The notes under the pieces are model-generated. The model did not search any database. It worked only from the letters and a program-made list of their open reading frames with translations, and was not told where the DNA came from. Both the position numbers and the translations under genes were made by a program. Source: Arachnopeziza araneosa (lineage: Eukaryota > Ascomycota > Leotiomycetes > Helotiales > Arachnopezizaceae). From it: a stretch of 12,339 bases of DNA. The stretch is taken from positions 1 through 12,339 of the forward strand of contig QYAI01000279.1 in NCBI GenBank assembly GCA_003988855.1, given 5' to 3'. How positions within the stretch are numbered: the stretch's first letter is position 1; the number at the start of each line of letters is the position of its first letter. Positions 1 through 8,765 of the stretch are shown here, piece by piece.

Positions 1-118
1 CGTGTCGTCCCTCCTTCATGTAGATGCTCTGTAGAACCTCCTTTATAGAGAGTCCTACGCACGTGCTCCCGCTAGCGAAATGACGGAAAAATGTCATGCT
101 CCCTGGAACCCCACTACA
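1..118 (+). repeat. Partial copy of the long-TIR element arm
   Basis: This stretch matches 11654-11772 (left arm of the fold-back element) almost base for base, and matches 11950-12050 in inverted orientation. Shared blocks include the start around TTCATGTAGATGCTCTGTAG and the block around GCTAGCGAAATGAC. Homology stops near 118, where the flank becomes unrelated. Where the copies differ, this one usually carries G or C and the 3' copies carry A or T, so it is the less decayed copy. The window edge cuts the element, so its outer end is not visible. It may be the inner end of a terminal inverted repeat of a larger element. Confidence 0.85.
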
Positions 119-742
119 GTATGCTCTTAAACTCGACAGCTTATGATATTAATGTACTTATACACAGGGAATGAAATATTAGCATTGTCAAACAGACTTA
201 CTGTAGTTAATTTTGGCTACGCAGTTAACTCGAAAGATATTAAGGTCAACAACACTACTCGTTTGGCAGCGACATTCCTGAGGTCATTCTTCTCTAAAGC
301 TAAAGAGAAGCACAATTAAGGTAAAAGTTAGCTAGTCTACAAATTGCTCTTTGCTAGGTGTAGAATTAGAGATACAACCTTATTAGCCTAAAACGTAGTC
401 TAGTTGCGCCGCTTCGAGAGCTGTTAGCGCATTACCTTGAAAATAACTTCGTTGCATAACATCGAGATAGAGAATAATATGCTTAGGCTCTGAGCAGCGA
501 CTGTCAAACTATGACGCGTACTCTGCTTCCTCTTACTATTTCGCGAATTATAGTTCTTGCACTATATCTGTATCACTCTTCTCTAGGCTGCGAAATGAGT
601 ACCTATGGGTCGGGTAGGAACCACCAAAACCCGCCCTATGGGGTAACACCAGGATCTTCTTCTATCCAAGTTGAGGAGCGTCACGCGGATCATGGTGATG
701 CTACGCAGATGTGTCCTGTAAGGTCTCAAAGATGAAGTATAA
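119..742. other. Gene-poor stretch with no intact gene
   Basis: No open frame here looks like an intact gene. One plus-strand stretch, about 213-318, reads as a plausible coding scrap (it contains FLRSFFSKAKEKHN) ended by a stop, with further stops after it. A 74-codon open frame at 511-735 lacks recognisable motifs. Because 1-118 is a transposon arm, this could be decayed interior of that element, but nothing in the sequence proves it. Confidence 0.4.
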
Positions 743-889
743 CGAGCTACTGTTGATTCCCCAAAGCCTATCGAAGAAGTACCCAGCGAGCTATCGGCAG
801 TTATCGACGACTGGGATTTCAAAGCAGAACCATCGAAAAAGGTAAAGAAGTCGAGATTTTCAGGGATCGGCAAAGTGCCTTTTCTTTAG
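743..889 (+). pseudogene. Possible C-terminal coding relic
   Basis: The frame is open for about 48 codons to a TAG at 887-889. The product is acidic, then lysine-rich (PSKKVKKSRFSGIGKV near the end), and has the composition of a real C-terminal tail. There is no start codon, an in-frame stop lies just upstream at 740-742, and I recognise no family. It could be the last exon of a broken gene or chance. Confidence 0.25.
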
Positions 890-1195
890 ACTAGATTAGG
901 ACGATCTCGTCTTGCCTCTGTAGATAATTACCATAACCTTTGCAGCTTTACGACGATATAGTCACCTTGGTGCTATGGAATTCTTGAGCTATGGTCCCAA
1001 TAAGAGTCAAAATGGGACCATGTGCTTGAGTTTGTAGCACCTCAACGATCTTGTCGCATAGCACATAAATTATCAACCTATATTCGCGATGTCATCAAGT
1101 TTTATGTCACTTGGTCGTGTTTCGCTTCGTACCATTGCAAAATGCTCAATATGATAGGCATTGTCCACTGCTAGCACCACCATTGTTCGCTAGAT
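890..1195. other. Intergenic region
   Basis: I see no gene here. The only structure noted is a perfect 9-bp inverted repeat (991-999 and 1013-1021) with a 13-base loop. This stretch includes the 3' flank of the minus-strand nuclease-like gene that ends at 1196. Confidence 0.5.
991..1021. repeat. Short inverted repeat (9-bp stem, 13-base loop)
   Basis: ATGGTCCCA at 991-999 is repeated as its exact reverse complement TGGGACCAT at 1013-1021. It lies about 175 bases beyond the stop codon of the minus-strand gene. It could form a hairpin in a transcript, or be a dyad protein-binding site, or be chance. Confidence 0.4.
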
Positions 1196-2441
1196 TTACG
1201 ACGATGGGCCACACAGTCTTTCCATATAAAGAACGAGAGCAATGCAAATACTACACATCATCTCGAAATCTTCAGCATCCTTCATATCAAATGGTCCATA
1301 CTCGTCTAGCTGACCAAACGCCGATGGATCGACCTCTGTTCCGGTCTGTAAATAATGGCAGTACGCCTCAGAGAACGTGCCGATCACGATGTAGAACATG
1401 TTTTGGCGAGCCGATATAAGAGGGATTCTGTTATTGTTAGCCATTCATAGATAATGACCCAGCTTGAAAGGATACTGACAGCTCGGATGGTTCTATGCTA
1501 CCCTGCTGTTGTTGACTTGATAGTCGTTGCGATAGAATGCCTATCATGTGCGCTCCTTCTTGCGCTTCGATTGCGGTGGTATTAGATGCTAATGTGTATC
1601 GTGACTTTGCCTACACTTACACTTAGTCCCTGATCGGAGAGGATTTTAGGCTATGAACGATTACTTCAATCGAGCAGTAGCATGAATTCGTGCGTCTTTT
1701 CCAATACCCAGAGGATCCATCTCGATATATCAAACTGCCATCATTCGTAGAAGAGAATTGACATCTGGGAGTTTCTACATAGAAGGTGTCCTGTGTCAAA
1801 GCCCACTCCAAGCGAAACGAATTTTCATTATTATTCCGAACACTCTCCGTAACACATTGTAAGAAATGGAATACACAAGCGTTAGTCGTAATTTCTGATT
1901 TGATCTGTCTGTCATGCGTTGACTGGTCGGATTGATGCGAAGGATGGTAACTGTCGGCCGATTGAGTTTCTCGAAACCTTTTCGCTGGAGGTTCCAGCGG
2001 CGATGAAGGTGGCTCCGACGACGACGAGGACTGGCTAGATCCCGTAATAATTTCTGCACCCCGTAGATAACGATCAGGATTGGGTGTTGCTGGTTGCTCC
2101 AGAACCTCGGCCAAAAGACTAAAAAAGGGCGTGAATATACCAGCCAATCTGAGAAGCTTCGACCGATTATGTTGCCGCCAATTCGAGCCCAAAAGATTGA
2201 CAGCAGCTTGAATATCTTGGCTTGTCTTGACCAGGCGTTCAGCTTCTGCGTAATTGTCACTAAGAGAGACTGGAAACCGATTGCTTAGTTTTTGACGCAA
2301 AAGTTTAAATGTTCCTATTTCTCGCAATCCCCATCTGCTGCCAGCTTCAATGTCTGTTCGGTGCTCGAGTGAATCAGCTGGCCAATTTGGGAAGCAGGCT
2401 AAAAACGATGGAACATCCTTTGGAGGTTCTAAAGAAGCCAT
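1196..2441 (-). CDS. PD-(D/E)XK nuclease-like protein, three exons
   Basis: Exons run 2441-1665, 1610-1480 and 1427-1196, giving 379 residues. Intron 1 (1664-1611, 54 nt) begins GTAATC and ends GTAG. Intron 2 (1479-1428, 52 nt) begins GTCAGT, has a GGCTAACA branch site and ends ACAG. Both splices preserve phase. Joining exons 1 and 2 creates SIEAK (residues 257-261), an E-x-K motif preceded by Asp at 234 and 241, as expected of a PD-(D/E)XK core. After it come AQEGAHM and, in exon 3, a strand-like LISARQNMFYIVIGTF and DEYGPFD. From memory this order fits a fungal-specific PD-(D/E)XK family (Pfam PDDEXK_12-like). Residues 134-180 are Ser/Pro-rich low complexity with a basic PPAKRFRE. The first in-frame ATG is at 2441; upstream only TTG is available. 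Cellular role unknown; nuclease activity is inferred from the motif only. No stop codon or frame break is seen. Confidence 0.7.
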
Positions 2442-2853
2442 TAATCGATGTAGAATGCAAGCCTTTAAATGAAAGCACAATGTTTGTGATTATACTGTAT
2501 CAAATTGAAACGTCATGTCAAGGTACAGCGATAAGGAATTGGCAAGTGGAGGTTAAGCGCTAGTGGAGCGGCTATACTATTTTCCGAGTGAACCTTTGAC
2601 GACGTGCTCGCACCTCAAACAATACACACCCAAGATCAAACCTTCGCCACTCAATCTCCAAATCCAACGACTGACCTTTGTGAGTTCGTCTACCTCTCAT
2701 CTATTGATATTGGACGTGGTATCTCCTAGTATCTGACGTACGTTTGCTAGCTCAGGTCGCAAGACAGGAACAACAAAATAATCCCCAGTCCTGATTCTTA
2801 CAACAAACGCGAACAAGTTCCCCATACCCCAACCATCATCGACCAAACAATCG
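2442..2853. promoter_or_regulatory. Shared divergent promoter region
   Basis: This 412-bp gap separates two start codons that point away from each other, so it must carry both promoters if both genes are expressed. No certain TATA or operator is visible. A possible 5'-UTR intron for the plus-strand gene lies at 2680-2755 (GTGAGT..CTCAG, 76 nt). There is no upstream ATG between the 5' side of that intron and 2854 in the expected leader. Confidence 0.45.
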
Positions 2854-3869
2854 ATGGGGCCGCAGTCTTCTGTGCCCGTGGTTCCGCAGCCGGTACAGGC
2901 AGTCCGGAAGCTGCTACGGAGCCTCCCCAAAGGTCTCGCTCGCGATGAAGAACTCCGAACTCTCCACATCACAGTCTCGGAGCTTTTAAGTCCACCAGTC
3001 GCAAGTTCGTCTGCAGCAATTCCAGAGACGATTACCAACTTTTTCCAAACCAAGCTATACCAAGCGGAAATGCGATGTCTCAACATTGCAGGTTTTCATA
3101 GAACGCCTGAAAAGTCCAGGAGTTGCGGTGCGTGGATATCAAGCTTGCTAGTAAGCTGGGCCGACATCATAGCACAATCAGCTGGCAGCAAGGTCAAAAT
3201 TTTAAGGTAGATTATTCTTACTATCACAAAAGTACTTACAATGCTTATCTCGAATAGGAATCATCGCCTTCATATCGCAACAGACTCGTATACAAAGGGT
3301 GTTCTTTCCACCTTAATGATAGTCTCCGAAACTGACAAACTACAACGACCGCGACTCTCATTTATTCCAAGGAAGTATGCAATGGGAAAAGAGCTCACAC
3401 ATGTCGAACTATATGCTCTGCTTGCGGTAGCTCTGAAAGAATACCATGGACAACAAATGGTGGAAGAGGTGAAACTCTTATCGAGCCTGAAAATACAAGA
3501 AGCTGACATCTCAACTAGATTACCATATTTTCGACTTACTCCCATTGGATACAACGCATCACCGCGACCATTCCTTCGTCATACATTCGATCGATATTAG
3601 AAGAGACACAGCAGCTTGTAGGGGATGTGGAAATCCGCCGAGGCCCATGTGTAAGTTTTCTGGAGGAAGCAGGACAACGCCAGATACTCCAGACGGTTTT
3701 TGAGTATTGTAATATGGAAGATAAAATTCCCAAGGTGATAATACAAGCTAGGCCACCGGCTTTCAATAATTCAAAGAAGCGTAAGAGCATGACCGACGAC
3801 GTTAGAATAGAGCGGAAACGACAAAAAGGCCCTAATATTGCAGTTGAACTCTTGAATCACGATGGGTGA
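2854..3869 (+). CDS. Uncharacterised protein with basic NLS-like C-terminus, three exons
   Basis: Exons run 2854-3206, 3258-3468 and 3519-3869, giving 304 residues. Intron 1 (3207-3257, 51 nt) begins GTAGAT and ends AATAG. Intron 2 (3469-3518, 50 nt) begins GTGAAA, has a GCTGAC branch-like site and ends CTAG. Both keep the frame: the first joins AG+G as an Arg codon, the second is phase 0 (VEE/ITIFS). Visible parts are a helical N-terminal half (AVRKLLRSLPKGLARDEELR), a conserved-looking core (ELTHVELYALLAVALKEY, then HWIQRITATIPSSYI) and two basic clusters near residues 274-277 (KKRK) and 284-291 (RIERKRQK), which suggest a bipartite nuclear localisation signal. I recognise no named domain. 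It has no signal peptide or membrane segment. It is divergently paired with the nuclease-like gene at 1196-2441, so co-regulation is possible. The frame is intact. Confidence 0.65.
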
Positions 3870-4027
3870 TCTTGGTGCTCTACCTAGATGGTAACCTTTC
3901 TTCTCCTTACAATTTGGTTTGCAGGTGACCGCTTGTCAGATTGAGAACAGAGGGGGCTGGTGGTTGGTAGTGATGTCTTTACGATTGGGAATACTGTGTC
4001 ATCTGTCCCCGACTCCGTTTGCTAAGC

Positions 4028-4357
4028 ATGTCAAGACTCAAGAAGTTTGTCCTAGAGCAGGTCGGATGCGGACAGGACCAGATTTGACAGTTGCTACTAA
4101 TCCATGTCGAGGAAGTGAGGGAAGAAGTGCAAGATCTCAAGGACAGTTCAGATTTTCAAGGGCGCAACTGCTGGCTGCTGAATCGGCGTTTGCACCGCTG
4201 GCTCCAGAACGAGTTCCTCGTCGACATCAAGCAAGCCGTGGACGAGCGGTCGCGCAGTATCTCCACCTGGTCGATGACTCTCTCAAGAGACTCGCTTATA
4301 ATCCTACAACTCATGGGTCAGGGGACACTTTCGACACTCGCTAGAGTCTGGTGGTGA
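4028..4357 (+). pseudogene. Broken coding relic, family not recognised
   Basis: From ATG 4028 the frame runs 19 codons to a TGA at 4085-4087, then stays open to TGA 4355-4357. The part after the stop reads like real protein: charged and helical (HVEEVREEVQDLKDSSDF), then a Trp/Leu/Arg-rich block (WLLNRRLHRWLQNEF) and a further acidic helix. The stop could come from CGA by C-to-T change. The segment could also be one exon of a longer gene with an unrecognised intron over the stop. A neighbouring frame just upstream (about 3945-4022, containing GSDVFTIGNTVSSVPDSV) also looks coding, which suggests a larger decayed gene. No function is assigned. Confidence 0.4.
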
Positions 4358-4674
4358 TTAAGTCTGTGTGCGAGGTGGAATCGACACCCATGGTCGAGGA
4401 TGACGACCCACCTCGTTTCGTGACACCCTTGCAGAACAAAGTGTATCATCATCGTCCGCAGGTAAGGAACTGATCCGTGGACACCTTCCTCAGCTTCATT
4501 AGTAATATCTAATAGGATGATCTCCATTAACTATGACTTCTTAGGCCTTCCTCATAATGAGCAACACCACAGGCTCATCATTCTCAACCATATCCGCCAA
4601 TAAAGCCTTCGGAAACTGAAGAACAAGAAACGCGCCGCCAGCTCCCAGCGCCGCAATATATGCGATTATCAGTC
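4358..4674. other. Intergenic and 5' leader of the GH3 gene
   Basis: No supported gene on the plus strand. It should hold the promoter and leader of the beta-glucosidase that starts at 4675; no clear TATA box is visible. On the minus strand, 4672-4541 is open for 43 codons and reads as hydrophobic then acidic, but it has no start codon and an in-frame TGA just upstream, so it is not called as a gene. Confidence 0.4.
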
Positions 4675-7341
4675 ATGGCCTCCGTCAAGTTATGGCACCT
4701 AACCTCTCTTGCACTCCTCTCACTCGCCTTCACGCAGAATGGCGTCTCTGCCCAGGCGAACATTTTGATGATGCATATTTCTATGGACTATCTCCTCCAG
4801 TATACCCTTCAGGTAAGAATCTACTACTTCATCGAAGATCTGCAACTGATTTCATCCCAGCACCCATGTCCGGTCAAGGTGGATGGGCTACAGCCTATTC
4901 CAAAGCCGTGGCTCTCGTTTCCCAAATGACCCTTAATGAGAAAGCCAATATTACCGTTGGCTATACCCCCGACAGTGGATGTTCAGGAGTAACTGGAAGC
5001 GTTCCAAGACTAGACTGGCCCGGTCTCTGTCTTTCCGATGCCGGAAATGGACTGCGAGCTACCGATCTTGTAAGTAGCTGGCCGAGTGGTCTTCATGTTG
5101 GGGCTTCATAGAATCGCAATTTGGCTTACCAACGAGCTCTTTATATGGGTGCCGAGTTCAAGACCAAGGGTGTCAATGTGGCGTTAGGGCCTGTGGTCGG
5201 TCCGTTGGGCAGAGTGGATGCAGGAGGCAGAAACTGGGAAGGAATTCGTAACGATCGTAAGTTACGTATTCTTGGCATTAGACATGGCTCATCACTTTCC
5301 AGCATATCTTGGAGGTCAACTTTGCGGAGACTGTACGTGGAATTCAAGGTGCTGGTGTGATCACATCAGTGAAACATTATATTGCAAACGAACAAGAAAC
5401 AAACCGCAATCCAAGTGGGAATGTTTCAGCTGTTTCATCAAACGTGGACGACAAAACTATCCATGAATTGTACCTCTGGCCGTTCGCAGATGCGGTTTAT
5501 GCTGGGGCTGGCTGCATCATGTGCTCATATAATCGAATCGACAATTCGTATGCCTGTCAAAAGAGCAAGACTTTGAACGGACTGTTGAAGACCGAGCTTG
5601 GATTTGAAGGATTTGTTGTTAGTGACTGGGGCGCACAACGTAAGACCTTCAGTGGGAGAATTATGTCTTGTACCTCTCTGACTTATTTAGATACCGGACT
5701 ATTATCCGCGGAAGCGGGCCTTGATGTTGTAATGCCGGAGTCGGTCTACTGGGGCGAATCGGGAGGCAATCTCACAATCTCGGTCAAAAATGGCAGCTTG
5801 GCTGAATCTCGAGTCACAGACATGGCAACTCGAATTATAGCTGCATAGTATCAGATGGGACAAGATGTAAGTAGGCTGTCTGTAAACGAAGAACCACTGA
5901 CTGACGTATTCTCAGGAGGGTTTCCCAGAGCCAGGTGTTGGAATGGCACTCGATTACACACTCCCGCATGCGATCGTCAACGCGCGAGATCCTGCATCCA
6001 AACCCGTACTCCTTGATAGCGCCATTGAAGGCCACGTTCTTGTCAAAAATGTGAACGGATCAGTCCCACTTAAAGCACCCAAACTTCTCTCAATATTTGG
6101 CTATGATGCTGTTGCACCTCCTGGGATGGACATTGATACCCCTGAAAACTTTTTCGCTCCTTTCACATTTAGATTTGAGTCTGAACTTGATTTTACCGGC
6201 TTTGTCACTCCGGGGCCTTCTCCAGCGTTCGCCCCAAACGGTACACTGATCAGTGGAGGTAAGGTCTCTGTTTAGTCCATGCACGCAGGCCTCACAATAC
6301 TGATTTGATCAAAGGTGGAAGTGGCGCCAATGCTCCAGCGTACATATCAGCGCCTCTCGACGCGCTTAAGGAGCAGGCTTATCAGGACGGTACGAGTCTA
6401 TTCTGGGACCCCACCTCGTTACATCCTACTGTCGATCAGGCTTCCGATGCCTGTCTTGTATTCATCAACGCGTTTGCCACAGAAGGTGCTGATCGCATCG
6501 GCATCCGAGGTTCGTTTGCCCTTTAATTCCTCTCCAGCTGTTCTAACTTTTTTCAGATGACTATTCCGATGGGATCATCCAGAACGTAGCTGCCTGTTGC
6601 AGCAATACAATTGTAATAATTCATAACGCCGGCATTCGTCTCGTCGACCGGTGGATAGACCATCCTAATATCACAGCTGTCATTTTCGCTCATCTTCCCG
6701 GCGAGGACAGCGGACGTGCACTTGTGCAACTTCTTTATGGCTTTCAATCCCCTTCGGGCAAACTTCCCTATACAGTTGCTATGAATGAAAGCGATTACAA
6801 TACTCTTTCTCCCTCTTTACCGGAAGGAGAATTCCAACTCTTCCCTCAGAGTAGCTTCAGTGAAGGGATCTTTATCGACTACCGCAATTTCGATGCCAAG
6901 AATATTACCCCACGATACGAATTCGGGTTTGGTCTTACTTACACGACCTTCGCCTTTTCAGATCTGGAAATCGAATTACTCCCTGGCGTATCGACTTCTT
7001 ACCTGCCTCCATCGTCACCGGTTTTGGGAGGCGGAATCGCTTCACTTTGGGACGTCATAGCTCAAGTTCATGCAACAGCCTCGGATACCGGATTGGTGGA
7101 CGCTGCTGAAGTAGCACAGCTTTACGTAGGCATTCCTGGTGGACCGGTGAAACAGTTGAGGGGTTTCAGCAAGGTGTGCGTGCCAGCGGGAAGTAATGTT
7201 ACTGTTGAATTTGATCTTACAAGAAGGGACTTGAGTGAGTGGAGTGTGGGAGAGCAAAGTTGGGCTTTGCAGCAGGGGAGATATTCAATTTACGTTGGTA
7301 GTAGGGATTTGCCACTGGCTGGGACGTTGACTGTTGGATGA
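4675..7341 (+). pseudogene. Secreted GH3 beta-glucosidase, probable recent pseudogene
   Basis: Exons are 4675-4812, 4861-5256, 5303-5639, 5691-5866, 5916-6258, 6315-6509 and 6557-7341; all six introns (46-56 nt) have GT..AG ends. Restored length is about 790 residues, normal for fungal GH3 enzymes, which release glucose from cellobiose and other beta-glucosides outside the cell. A signal peptide follows ATG 4675 (hydrophobic LTSLALLSLAF, likely cut after VSA). Then come TGSVPRLDWPGLCLSDAG, GRNWEG (5226-5243), the KH pair (5372-5377), the nucleophile motif SDWGAQ (Asp codon 5624-5626), the C-terminal alpha/beta domain (LPGEDSGRAL) and a fibronectin III-like domain (about 7080-7338). Four lesions: a 1-nt loss in the T run at 4763-4766, TAG at 5109-5111, a probable 2-nt loss near 5311-5318, and TAG at 5846-5848. 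Both TAGs replace a family Trp. The two frameshifts together restore the frame. Family identity is certain; loss of function is likely, unless the assembly is wrong here. Confidence 0.9.
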
Positions 7342-7629
7342 AATAGTGGGAGGTGTTAAATAGGGGAACTTTCTCGATACTAGAAAGGAAACACCTATCG
7401 TATATAACAATCATTCCACATTCCTATTTCAACAAGTGAACAGTTCTATCCACAAATTAGAAGAGGAAATTGAATCAAATTGATACATTTGTATCCTGAG
7501 AATTCCCGTTGTGCCTCTAATGCATAGGGTTAGGGGCCGATTGTTATTGCATTGTGGCTACAATTACCGTACATCATCTTTAAGCTGTTCCTGGTTCCTG
7601 AACCCAGACGCAGCAGCACCACGCTGTCC
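7342..7629. other. 3' flank of the GH3 gene
   Basis: No gene is seen. The first part should be the 3' untranslated region of the GH3 gene. No tRNA, repeat or clear terminator structure was found by eye. Confidence 0.4.
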
Positions 7630-7845
7630 TCATCCGTGGACAAGATACAAAGCTACCCCAAGGGCTGGTGCCTTGTAGAGCAATCTAGCGACAGGAAAAC
7701 CTAGTGGGGTGACCCCGAGTTTGCTTATTCTCAGTGGTGGAGGTAATAAATCGGCGGTCTCCCGTAAGTGATGGTCTACAAGCCATGGCTCTGCTACGAA
7801 CAGAAAGTCGTAGATGGTACCTACTAATAACAGCAAATCTCGCAC
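7630..7845 (-). pseudogene. Possible LINE endonuclease-domain fragment
   Basis: The frame is open for 71 codons without an ATG start. Its beginning, TIYDFLFVAEPWLVDH, resembles the first conserved block of the endonuclease/exonuclease/phosphatase domain of fungal LINE-type retrotransposons, where YDFLFVAETW-like strings carry the catalytic Glu. The rest (PPPLRISKLGVTPLGFPVARL) is less clear and the frame stops before any reverse transcriptase. It begins 4 bases beyond the stop of the minus-strand gene at 7849-8410. If real, it is a truncated dead insertion. The resemblance is from memory. Confidence 0.35.
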
Positions 7846-7848
7846 TTA

Positions 7849-8410
7849 TCAGGAGAGAGTCCCCGAATATTCACATATCTGATAAGTAGGCTCATTGCTA
7901 CCCAGGGAGGTTCGTCCCTCATTGAATTGTGTTGCGGTTGGTGCCTTCCTCCGCGTGAAATATCTCTTGCTGGTGCCAGTTATTGCACCGAGAGTAAGAT
8001 CTAGAGGTATGTCTTGACCAATTTGCTCCTGGCACTGCGCCCATGCGTCATACTGGCGAATCAGTATTAACTGATCTCGTAATCTCCTATCACCTGTGAT
8101 TCAGAACTCTTTCCCATAGCATGGATCATGAATGTCCCGCGGGCCTTCTTTCACATCCAGACGGCTCAGTCCAAATCCAAATTTGGTCTTCCATCCTTCA
8201 GTCAGCTTGTACAAAACGTCTTTGGTGAGTCAACTATTTGGTCATCGTCTCGCAGTTGATGACACTAGAGGATCCGGCGGAGTTGATCTGCACTGATGGA
8301 TCTGCTTTGGCTGTCATGTTTTTGGGGTCATCAATAAAATAGTCAGCGTTTATCCATGTCAACTCAATTGGTCGGCGCAATTTGGTTTTCCCTAGTGGTA
8401 TAAAGGTCAT
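7849..8410 (-). pseudogene. Unrecognised two-exon gene with one in-frame TGA
   Basis: Exon 1 runs 8410-8266 (ATG at 8410, TAG just upstream) and exon 2 runs 8219-7849, together 171 codons plus stop. The intron (8265-8220, 46 nt) begins GTGTCA, has a TTGACTC branch-like site and ends AAAG; it removes a TAG and joins the frames in phase. The product contains WINADYFIDDPKNMTAKADP, then LTEGWKTKFGFGLSRLDV, QLILIRQYDAWAQCQEQI and, near the end, SKRYFTRRKAP and LGSNEPTYQICEYSG. This is clearly protein-like, with a balanced composition and no low complexity. A TGA at 8103-8101 sits mid-frame; it may replace a Trp (TGG). No signal peptide, no family recognised. It may be a host gene recently inactivated, or an ORF1 of the retroelement scrap that follows it. 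Confidence 0.5.
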
Positions 8411-8765
8411 CTATTCATTTACTGCGAGCAAGGCGATCCTGTTCAATGCTCGATATATTTTTGTACATATTGAAACGAAAATAATTGAGTGGGTATACGT
8501 ACAATAACATGATCAGTAGATTGTGATTATTATCTCAGAAGATTTCATTTTCTCTTACAAAATCAAAGTCTCTTCGTCCTCATAATAGCTACGACCAAAT
8601 TGAGCCAAGATAAAGATCTCGACTATTGTAACCCTGATTTTTATGCTGCCTAACACTACTCGACACTTACTGGGACGAACTATTCCGGCTCGGAGGCTGA
8701 CCTAGCGCATCATCTTTAATTTCCCTTATTCTTTACAACACTTCTAACCTTGGCTTTAGAGTACA
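8411..8765. other. Intergenic region
   Basis: No gene was seen on either strand. It lies upstream of both the minus-strand gene starting at 8410 and the plus-strand relic starting at 8766, so it could carry promoters for both. It is AT-rich in the first half. Confidence 0.4.

Noticed and set aside
1111..1419. 102-codon plus-strand open frame
   Set aside because: It is the shadow of exon 3 of the minus-strand nuclease-like gene, whose product has clear conserved blocks.
1796..2260. 154-codon minus-strand open frame
   Set aside because: It lies in another frame inside exon 1 of the nuclease-like gene; composition is atypical (Trp/Arg/Ile-rich) and no start context supports it.
2697..3086. 129-codon minus-strand open frame opposite the gene at 2854-3869
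   Set aside because: It overlaps exon 1 of a spliced plus-strand gene with better coding character, and has no recognisable motif.
4692..4812. Alternative GH3 start at ATG 4692, in the mature-protein frame
   Set aside because: It would give a polar N-terminus with no signal peptide, whereas the frame from 4675 gives a classical one. A 1-nt frameshift is the better explanation.
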